This document shows positions 1 through 8,081 of a DNA stretch of 23,831 bases, piece after piece. A program made the translations under genes and the position numbers. The stretch is from Euplotes cf. woodruffi 2 WChen-2021 (lineage: Eukaryota > Ciliophora > Spirotrichea > Euplotida > Euplotidae), in NCBI GenBank assembly GCA_021441665.1, contig JAGYYN010022702.1:1-23831 (forward strand). The letters are read 5' to 3'. The notes under the pieces are model-generated. The model worked only from the letters and a program-made list of their open reading frames with translations. It did no database searches and was not told where the DNA came from. Position 1 is the first letter of the stretch; each line of letters starts with the position of its first letter.

Positions 1-291
1 CGCTTTAATTTAAATTCAATAATACGTAAAGTAATTTATTTCATCATGGACTTAGACATACTTCTGTATTCAAACTGACTTTATTTGTGATTTTTCAAAA
101 TTTTATATTTTTAAGTAAATAATTTTTTTTAATTATAATTAAATCACAGAAAAAAACTGGAGCTTTGACTCATTAAAAATGCATTTTACTCGATTTTTAA
201 CGAAAAAATAATTAAAAATAGCCCTCGAGTATTTATAAATAAAGTGCATTTGCGAAATAATAATTCTTATAGAAAATTTGTTTGAATAAAT
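1..291. other. AT-rich leader upstream of the beta-helix gene
   Basis: No gene is visible here. The stretch is very AT-rich with many short A and T runs. A core resembling the Euplotes chromosome breakage motif (TTCAAT, reverse of ATTGAA) occurs at about positions 14-20, with one mismatch outside the core. Promoter elements cannot be assigned with confidence. Confidence 0.5.
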
Positions 292-2045
292 ATGAATACA
301 CATAATAAAACTCCTCAAAGCGAGTCTAAAGAAGAAAGCCAAAATGACAAGCAGATGAACAAAAGGCAGCTGATAGTAGATCCAGAAGCTGTGCCTGGAC
401 TCAGCAACCACCACACTTCAATATCAAAAGCAGTGGAAGCAGCAGTGCCGGGAACAGTCATCAAAATTACATCTGGAAATTATCAAGAAGCCGTCAAAAT
501 AAGAATTCCAAATTTAATCCTCGAGCCACGGGAGAAAGGAGGCGAGGTTACTATAATTTGCGAGACTGAGCCATGTCTCCAGATTATAATGAAAAACGAT
601 GGCGATGAGTTCACCTGTAACAACATCTGTTTCTTTGCGTACTCAACTAATAAGCCTGCTGACAACCCAAACACAAATCTAGATGAGGATACAAAAGTGA
701 TGAATTACGAGCAAGAGGCCAATGAAAAGTGCATCGAGGAATTTGATATTCAAGACAATATGTCTTCGGTAATTAGCATTAAATAAAGGCATTCTTAACA
801 TCAACGAATGCAAGATCAGCTTGGACGGAATCAATCCAAATACTGAAGAAAAGGTCCCTTGCGTCATTGGTCTCAACAATACATGATTTTGAGCGAGGCT
901 CTGCACTTTTGTCGGTGATTCAACGCGAGAAGTTATAACCGCAGGCATCTTGCTCATCGACCCAAAAGACGTCACCATTGAGCAATGAGTTATTGAGCAC
1001 CACAAAGGCGGAGGGATACTCATGAGCCTGACTCCTGTGAGTACAGTTGAGATTTCAGAAAACACTATTCGAGTATGTGAAGCTTCTGCGATCTACATTC
1101 AAGGAGACGACTCGTGTCCGAGCATCCAAAAGAACAAAATTAGGCTGTGCACGTCTCCTGGAATAAAAATTGGATCTGGAGTCAACGCAACAATATTTGA
1201 AAATGAGTTGAAGTCGGATTTTATCGGCATCGTTACAATCGATAACAAAGCAAAGATAGTGAAGAACAAAATCGAGAAGTCCCATGACAACGGAATTAAA
1301 GTTATCTGAAACGGCAAAGGGAAGATCTGCAACCCTGAGATCACGCAAAACCAAATTATTGCAAGCAAATATAACGGCATTATGGTGATCGGTGACTCTG
1401 CAAACCCAAAGATCACTGGAAATAAAATTGAGAACAATAAATAAATGCGGTATTAAGATCGCTGAAAACGCAAGAGCAGAGATCACAGAAGAAAACGTCA
1501 TTCAAAAGAACTACAACCAAGGCATATTGATTGTTGAAGGCTGCAGCGCTTCGGTGTCGAATAATAAAATATGACAAAATTTAAAAGCAAATATTGCCTA
1601 TGGAGGACAAGGTTCTCAATATACAAGAATTGAAAGAAATGAAATATACGGCTCTGTCGCTGAAGGCATCTTCTGAGTCGAAGGCCATAAAGACACGATC
1701 ATCAAAGAAAATACTGTCAACGAAAACAAAGATGGAATTGTAATGTATAATTCTGAGGGAACTGTTAAAGAAAACACGATTCAGTTTAACCAAAGATCAG
1801 GAATTTATTGAGGAGGACAGACGACTACTGAAGTTATTAGTAATAAAGTTAACAATAATGTGTCAATCGGCATCATGATAAAAGACCCAAGTGCTCCAAA
1901 GTTAATGTCAAACGAAGTTCATGACAACTTTTATCAACTGTCATTAGAGACAAAGTCTTCAAAGAAAAGGCTAGATAACTATTTAAGTTCAAATGAAATC
2001 AAGGGTCAAAATGAGCTTCCTAAAAGCTCCTGATCAATTTTTTAA
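292..2045 (+). CDS. Parallel beta-helix repeat protein
   Basis: About 583 residues once two +1 shifts (781-786, 1439-1444) are applied and eight TGA codons are read as Cys; no intron is needed. From about residue 45 the protein is a run of short repeats of the form N-x-I-x-x-N or G-I-x-I, for example NKIRLCTSPGIKI, NGIMVIGDSANPKITGNKI and EGTVKENTIQFN. This pattern is typical of right-handed parallel beta-helix (PbH1/NosD-like) repeats, as in carbohydrate-active proteins and F-box protein 11. The first 40 residues are polar. No signal peptide or membrane segment is seen. The start is the first ATG of the open frame; the stop TAA is at 2043-2045. It converges on the next gene with 48 bp between stops. 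The fold call is firm, the function is unknown. Confidence 0.85.
781..786 (+). other. +1 frameshift site AAA-TAA
   Basis: The frame opened at 292 meets TAA at 784-786 just after an AAA Lys codon. Skipping the T and reading AAA-GGC continues as KKGILNINECKISLDGI, matching the repeat pattern of the rest of the protein. Confidence 0.9.
1439..1444 (+). other. +1 frameshift site AAA-TAA
   Basis: In the beta-helix gene, NKIENNK meets TAA at 1442-1444. Skipping one base gives KCGIKIAENARAEIT, which is again a helix rung in phase with the repeats. Confidence 0.9.
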
Positions 2046-2093
2046 TGAAAAATAAGATTGCTTAAATAATAACTTTTTAAACTGAATCATTGA

Positions 2094-3662
2094 TTAGAAA
2101 TTAATTTTACTTCTTGAGCCACCTAAAATATTAACCTGATCCTGAGAAGTTGTGTAAGACTCGTTTGCGACTTCCATCATCTGTTTAAAGTTTTCATTGG
2201 ACTTGTCAATAACTTCCTGTATTTCCTCTAATACAATCTCATGGTTCTTTTGTCTAAACAGCTGCAGTCCGACTGAGTCTCCTTTTAAATACAGGTTTCT
2301 TTCGTGAGATTTAAAGTCAGCAATCAGGTTCTCGACATTTGCCTTTAATTCAGTATTTTCATTCAGCGATTTGGTTGCTTGCCACGCAGCCCCCTGCATA
2401 AACTTCGCTCTTTCGTAGTCTTGGTCTTTGTGCAGCTTTTCAGCATCAAGCAGTCTGACTTTGAGGATTTGGTTTTCCTGAAGGACTTTATTTCTTTCAT
2501 CTTGCAAGTCTCCCGCTATTTTAAACGCAGTCTCGACATGGTCTGTGATTTCAGTCTGTCTCAGGTTTTTCTTCTTCTGCACGATGTTCTGTCTTAACTT
2601 ATGCTGGGAGTCAAACAGCTGAGTCTTGAGCCTTTGGATCTCATTTCTTGCATTGACTTCTGATAGCGGAGCTGTTGATGCAATCTGTCTTTTTAACTTT
2701 TGGATCTCACTATTGCATTCGTTTCTCACTCTCGCAATCTGCCTTCTTTCTCGGTCTCTCCACACGAGATTTAATGTTTTAAGAAGTTTGTTAATTAAAG
2801 TGTCATTTAGTTCGTTGCCGTACTTCAACTTGAATCCATATGCGGTGTCGAATGCCTCCTGCGGTATCCAGTTCTCCTCTTCATAATTCGGAGGGATGTT
2901 TTCAGTGACTGTATTTGCTCCGCAATTTTTGACTGCTCACTTCTTTTTCTTCGTCGCAGGCATGAATCTTACCGATCCAAGGTTATCAAGAGCAAATTTG
3001 CTAAAATTTTTATATTCTTTCGTGCTTTGCAGAAGCTTTATGAGCCTGTCGTTATCTGCTTTTAAATGCTCGATTTCGAGGAAAGCCGTCCCTTCACTCT
3101 TTCGTAAAGTATTCGCGTCGATGAGGTCTTGTTTGAGCTCTTTTACCTCACTTTCGAGGATTGAGACTTTATGGCTATTCACTTTGCTCGATTCCTCAGC
3201 ATGATTGGCTTTAGTCCTGTGAGCCATTGTCCCAATCTCAGCGACTTTGAGTTCTTCGGCCTTTTGGTGGACTCTTGCTTTAAGTCTTGCGATCTCTTCC
3301 TCTCTGAGGTTGAGTTCATCTTGGTAGTCTGCGACTTTACTTCTGATTCGAAATGCGACGTCATCTTGTGCGTCTCTTTGCTCTTTGATTTTGAGTTCGA
3401 GTTCTCCGAGCTTATTAACGTGCATTTTGTTGATAGTCACTTCTCTTGCATAATTTCTTTCATGCTCAACAGCGTTGCGATTGGCGGCTTCGAGTTCTTT
3501 CATGATTTCTTCGAGATCTCTCTTTTTCTCGATCATTTGGAGTTCGAGGTACCTGATGGTGTCTTTGAGCTCATCGATCTCATTCATCATAAGTTGAGTT
3601 GATACTTTGGACTGCTCTCGCTTATTCGTGCTAATGGGCCGTCTTTTATCGGTCTTGACCAT
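2094..3662 (-). CDS. Coiled-coil protein, possibly ciliary or basal body
   Basis: A single continuous frame of 522 residues, with one TGA (complement of 2937-2939) read as Cys, and no intron or shift site. Residues about 20-225 and 310-480 are strongly charged, Leu-spaced coiled coil. Between them lies a non-coiled part with a Lys patch (MPATKKKK) followed by NWIPQEAFDTAY and LVWRDRERRQIARVRNE. This central part looks like a conserved module, but I cannot name the family. Long coiled-coil proteins with a short globular middle are common in ciliate cilia and basal bodies, so that location is only an inference. The start ATG lies only 49 bp from the stop of the upstream gene on the same strand. 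Confidence 0.8.
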
Positions 3663-3674
3663 TTTGAATTTAAA

Positions 3675-3684
3675 TATTTCAATT
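3675..3684 (-). promoter_or_regulatory. Candidate chromosome breakage motif (E-Cbs-like)
   Basis: The minus strand reads AATTGAAATA, matching the Euplotes crassus breakage consensus HATTGAAAHH as I remember it. It sits in the 49-bp spacer between two genes on the minus strand, where a somatic chromosome end could be made. Chance matches are frequent in AT-rich DNA; a perfect match also lies inside an intron at 8633-8642. Confidence 0.3.
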
Positions 3685-3711
3685 GTTCAAATTCATAATT
3701 CCGTCATGAAT

Positions 3712-4907
3712 TTAATTATGATTGTTTGAAAACCTACTGCTGCTCGATGCTTTCTTTAAAGCTCTCCTTGACTGCATGTACGGGTTTTCTTTTGATTCCT
3801 CTGCTTTTTTCGGGAGTAGAGTCAGGTTATTACTGTACTGACTTGCCCTGCTTTTCTTCTTTTCTAAATTTGCCTTTTGATTAGTTCGAATGTAAAAATT
3901 ATCATCATAAATAAAATCTATTATTTACAGCTAATTTAATATTCTTAACCCGAGATTGATTTATTATTTACTAGTTATGGTTGCTTAATTATTAACGCTG
4001 ATTATAATAATTACCTGTTTTTGCATTTAGTACAATATTCCGAGACTTATTTTGGACTTGGCTCCTTTCACTCATATTTAATGTGCTTTTCTGATATAAT
4101 TTTAGACTCAATAATAGCATAAAATTAAAAATAGCTAATTACCTTAAATAGCTCATCGTTAACTTTATATTTTATATTCTTCATATCGCCTTCGTAATTA
4201 GTAGAATTGAGGGAGCTGAGCACTGAAGGATCCATTTGCGCCCGTTTCTTCTCGTATTCTTTTATTCTCCGAATTTCGCTGAGTTTGATTTCGAGCAGCA
4301 GCTTCTGTTTTGATTTCGCACTCAAGCTGTTATTTCGTATTGCTTTGTTTACCTATAACATTCAGTTAGCGAATGTGCAGAATTCTTAAGGAAGTTTATT
4401 TTAACGAGACCGAGCACTCACATATCTCCTCATCTTCAATGTACTCTCGGGCGGTGGTGATGACGACGCTTGCTTTATTTGCTATTGCTCCTGCATGACT
4501 TCATAATAGTGCAAGGACGAGGCTTGCTCGAGATGCGGAACTGATATCGCTTACCCATGCCGTACTCTTCCCGCAGGTGGTTGATCCTCTCGAGCGTCCG
4601 TTTGGCTCTGACTATCGGTTTATTTATACACATTGAAGAGGTGGTTGTTTTCCTCATTTTTGTATCGTGAATACCTGCTGTTTTGTGGTCCCTTTTGCGG
4701 CGAGTACAGGTTGTAGTACTTCATCTGCTCTAAAGAACCTCTGTCGTTGGCTCCGTGCTTTTTGAACATCGCGATCGTGTCCATTGAAGAATTGCTGCTT
4801 AACTTGTGCATGTTATTTGACCCTACTTTAAACATGCTTTTGGAGTGAGCCCTACTGTCTATTACAGTCTTTGGCTGGGTGTTTTGATTTGGCCGGAAGT
4901 CGTTCAT
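3712..4907 (-). CDS. Basic low-complexity protein, unknown function
   Basis: I do not recognise this gene. Reading-frame continuity gives five exons and 285 residues. Introns are 4491-4554 (GTAAGC..CAG), 4353-4421 (GTGAGT..TAG, with a CTAAC branch-like motif), 4091-4142 (GTAATT..CAG) and 3864-4014 (GTAATT..TAG, 151 nt, the longest in the window). Two +1 shift sites are needed, at 4620-4625 and 4330-4335. The coding total is then an exact multiple of three and ends at TAA 3712-3714. The protein is rich in Ser, Asn, Lys and Arg. It has a short charged helix (KQKLLLEIKLSEIRRIKEYEK) around the middle and no membrane segment. The structural model is fairly sure; function is open. Confidence 0.75.
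4330..4335 (-). other. +1 frameshift site AAA-TAA
   Basis: It lies 18 nt downstream of the 3' splice site of the second intron. After splicing, the frame EEICKQSNTK meets TAA; skipping the T gives NSLSAKSKQKLLLEIKL, the open frame downstream. Confidence 0.8.
4620..4625 (-). other. +1 frameshift site AAA-TAA
   Basis: First exon of the small basic protein. The frame ends ...LFNVYK at TAA 4620-4622 (complement); a +1 shift gives KPIVRAKRTLERINHLREEYG and leads to a good GTAAGC splice donor. Confidence 0.85.
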
Positions 4908-5400
4908 TTTATTTTAATATTATTAGTCAATTAAACTGAATACAAAAGGAAATGAATTAACGATAAATATGGTCTTTTTGGGGGGTTTAGTTCAGGTGGA
5001 TATTAAAATGAGTTGTATTTATATTCAATGTGAACTATATTTCAAAGATATAGTGTGATATTTTATGTAGATATTCTAATAAAATTTAGATATATTTTGA
5101 TTTTTTACTTTAAAATCAAATTTAGAAATATTTTAATAACAATGTATTTTGCTGAAATTATCAAATGATAGTTTTCAAAATCTCTCTATTACTAAATTTT
5201 ACTCCATCAATTTTCACGAACTACTAAATTATCTCCCTTTGCACATTCTCAACCTCAGTCCATCTCAATTTACAGTTTCAAAACGAGATCTAAAACCACG
5301 AACTTCATTTCATCAGTAATCGACCCGATAATTGCATCCTATTTTCTTTCTTTTAATACTGAAAGTAAATATCAAGATACAGAAAAACTTTGCTTAAAAA
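4908..5400. other. Non-coding spacer between two minus-strand genes
   Basis: This 493-bp gap lies upstream of the small basic gene and downstream of the next minus-strand gene. No open frame of note. It holds a G-rich tract at 4975-4988, an ATTGAA core on the minus strand at 5021-5030, and a 9-bp inverted repeat (TTTGATTTT at 5096-5104 with AAAATCAAA at 5112-5120) that could form a hairpin. The 5160-5340 part is relatively poor in G on the plus strand. Confidence 0.6.
4975..4988 (+). other. Telomere-like G-rich tract
   Basis: The tract TTTTTGGGGGGTTT contains one TTTTGGGG, the Euplotes telomere unit. It lies about 70 bp upstream of the ATG of the minus-strand gene, oriented so that the gene's own strand reads CCCCAAAA inward, as at a somatic chromosome end. 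A single unit can occur by chance. Confidence 0.3.
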
Positions 5401-7896
5401 CTATATTTCTGGTTCTTTGATCCCGATTGCCGAGAGCTTAAGCGGCGGCTGAAAGCTCGACGTTTCAATAGCCTCGTTGCCGCAATCATTTAGCGCATGT
5501 ATAAATTTATTTTTATTTCGGTTGAATTTATCTGCAATTTCGTAGTTTTCAGACCCTAAAATATTAGTCTTTTCATACCGATTATGATATCGTTTTTCTT
5601 CCTTGTGAAGATCTGCTTATTTTGAAAGCTCCAATCTAAAAGAGCGCTTTAAGCTGCAGGAGGCGACATATGAGATACAAGATTAAAATAAGGTACTTTT
5701 CACGCTCTTTCGCTAACTGGTGGCTAATGCTGAGGTTTATGTTGAAGTCCTTGCTTTCAACTGACTCCGGCATTGCACCAGAACTGCCGAATCAACTGTT
5801 TAAATTCGATCCGCTGGGCTTGATCGCTTGCCTTTGAACGCTGGTGTCTTCTCGACGTTCTGACTTGTGAACAACTTGGTCGAGGTACTTGATGTTTTGA
5901 GCGCTGGCGTCGGTTGATAGTTTATTCGAGTTGGATACGATTCACTTCTTGACCCTATTTCTTCTTTTTGTCATGGATTTTGACATCAGCAAGATCAAGA
6001 TTCACTTTATTTTGTATCCCGATGTGAGAGGTATTAAGCTTCACTCTGTCGGTCTTAAAGTAGTTGTACTTTAACTTATTTCCCTAGCGTTTTGCTGTTA
6101 CTAAAATTATTATCGCAATTAAAATACGCATTCGAATCGCTTTCGGCTTTGTTCTGGCACCTGATCTCCTTCGGCTATGCAAATGAGGAATTTAAAGTTA
6201 CCTTTCCGATGCACATCATGCGGTCTTGCAGCACTCCTCAGTTTAAGAGCTCTTTTTGTATCTTTTCCTCCAAATTTGACTTGATGAAGCTCACTGGGAG
6301 CTTTGAGTTTTCTATTCTCCGCTATGATGATAATTACAGTTAGGCTCACGATGAAGTTTAAGTCAATAATCGCTTTGTTTTTCTTAGGAGAGCTCCGACT
6401 GTCAAATATAGAAAACTCTGTTGATGTCTTTGGCCGAAGACTGACCCGATCGTGATGAATTATATCGTACATTTTGTTATTTATCTTTTATACTGCTTCT
6501 TTTATTACTAATACAACGGACTTTTGGAGGCTCGAACTTCTGAAGATCAGTGTCGTAGTTAGAATTACTTTCCTGCTTGTCCTTCTCAGTTAAGTTATCC
6601 GTGAACGCCTTCAAATCAACAGCATTCTTGTTTTTACTCATTACATTGCTGAATGCATTGCTTTCTAAGGTAAATTTATCGAGTGAGATAATTTAAGAGC
6701 TTACGTTGAAATTCAAAAATAACACTTCCTCTGCTTTTGTGGGCTCTATGAAATCCAACAGACTTTGTATTAACACGTCTTTGGTGTTCGTACATTTCAG
6801 CACTGCTGAGGCTTTTTTTTGAGTTGCTTTTGCCTTGGATATATCAGTTATTAGCAGGTGTCTTGATATTCTTCCTTGCAGTGTCCCTAAAAAGCAGTAG
6901 TCACAACCGCATATCGAGTTAAAAGCACCAAGAGACTATATTTACTTATGCATTTCTAAATAGCTGCTGTTATTAGTTGTAGTCGTTGTTGATGCTAAAA
7001 TTCCTCTCGTTTGAAGTGCTCATCAGCCTGGTGGCAAGCTTTAGCTTACGTGTCCTAGCGTCGCCGTACTTTGATATGTAGCTCCCAGTAACCTCGGATA
7101 ATTCGCAATTGTCTTTTTTTTGAATGTGATGTTGAACGTTTGTTAAAGTCAATCTTTTGGTTTTGTTTTGATTCGTTAACTATAGGAAAATAATTCGATA
7201 TGCTGCAAGTAACTTTACACTACGGGGAATTTAAATCCTCACTAGCTCGATGATTACTCAAATTATATCAGGTGAAGATATCGAGGAAAGCTTACTTATT
7301 TTAAGAAATACATTCTCCATCTTGGTTCTTCATTTGCTAAATGCAGACTGGTATGAAGTCTCACTATACTCTCAGTTATTTATGTTCAGCGATTGGTTTA
7401 CTTTTTAATGTTTTCACTTTGCAGCGAAGTGATCTTGATAGCTTCGGCTTTTGGAGACAGAACCAAGTCCAAGTCATTATGAGTCACTGAAAACCCAACT
7501 CCGTTATTTGAGTTCTATTCAAAATTGTAAAATTTTATAAAAGCTTGGCTTACGGTTAGCGGATTGATATACAAAATCTTAGCTTTTCGACTGTACTTGC
7601 AATAATCATTTTGAGTCTCCTTAATGTTGAATAAGTTGTTGTTCTTGACAACAACTTCATTACTGCAAGAGGGACAGTCACAGATGTTCAAATTATTTCA
7701 GTCAAGGCTTCGCTTTTTGAATTGATCTTTTTGTTAGCGAGACTCTGTTAGGAATTTTCCCCTTTTCAAAGTAATTATAAGCCAGTTTCTTTGACGGGTC
7801 AATACGCTTAATGAGCTCGTTTTTACGTTGAGTGCTAAATCACTTGGCGTACCTTCCAGCTGCGTCCTTCTCGGTCGCTTGATCTTTGAAGTCCAT
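5401..7896 (-). CDS. Highly interrupted gene, unknown function
   Basis: Not recognised. Frame continuity gives ten exons, four +1 shift sites and eight TGA (Cys) codons, for about 683 residues. Introns: 7515-7553, 7364-7401, 7180-7242, 6995-7049, 6887-6945, 6665-6704, 6322-6349, 6175-6201 and about 5613-5703. Most start GTAAGC, GTAAAC or GTGAG and end TAG. The last intron is the least certain: its donor (GTGAAA) is weak, and an alternative donor would also keep the frame. The start MDFKDQATEKDAAGRYAK is at 7896 and the stop TAG at 5401-5403. The protein is polar and basic, with Lys/Asn/Ser-rich stretches and a Thr run (STTTTTNN). It has no membrane segment and no domain I can name. A CDCPSC motif lies near residue 72. 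It shares a 185-bp divergent spacer with the mitochondrial gene. Confidence 0.7.
5955..5960 (-). other. +1 frameshift site AAA-TAG
   Basis: One of two TAG versions in the window. After DVKIHDKKKK the frame meets TAG followed by G; the +1 frame reads RVKKCIVSNSNKLSTDASAQ and stays open for over 80 codons. Confidence 0.8.
6076..6081 (-). other. +1 frameshift site AAA-TAA
   Basis: After NSKTLGK the frame meets TAA followed by G; the +1 frame reads KLKYNYFKTDRVKLNTSHIG and continues for about 40 codons to the next shift site. Confidence 0.8.
6477..6482 (-). other. +1 frameshift site AAA-TAA
   Basis: After NKRSSIKDK the frame meets TAA followed by C; the +1 frame reads NKMYDIIHHDRVSLRPKTS and is open to the 28-nt intron at 6322-6349. 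Confidence 0.8.
7693..7698 (-). other. +1 frameshift site AAA-TAA
   Basis: After SIQKAKPCLK the frame meets TAA; skipping T gives NLNICDCPSCSNEVVVK, which stays open to the first intron donor. Confidence 0.75.
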
Positions 7897-8081
7897 ATTT
7901 ATTAATTATTGTTAATAATCTGCACAGCCATCATTCTTAGCAGTTGAACTTACAGGTTTTTGATTTATTGCTTGATCTAAAATTAGTCATTTTTTATTAA
8001 AATAAAAAAAATATTCGCATTTAAACTATATTTTTTTGCTTTGCAGTGGAAATTGTTAAATTATTGAACAATAAAAACATA
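7897..8081. promoter_or_regulatory. Divergent intergenic spacer
   Basis: This 185-bp spacer separates the start codons of two divergent genes and so must hold both leaders. It is AT-rich. A near-match to the breakage motif (TATTGAACAA) lies at 8062-8071, just before the plus-strand ATG. No clear TATA box can be singled out from the background. Confidence 0.45.

Noticed and set aside
769-788. A 20-nt GT-AG stretch that could be an intron instead of the shift site at 781
   Set aside because: Its removal leads into a frame without the beta-helix repeats and a stop soon after; the +1 shift continues the repeats.
3171-3602. Plus-strand frame of 143 codons
   Set aside because: Antisense shadow of the charged coiled-coil gene on the minus strand.
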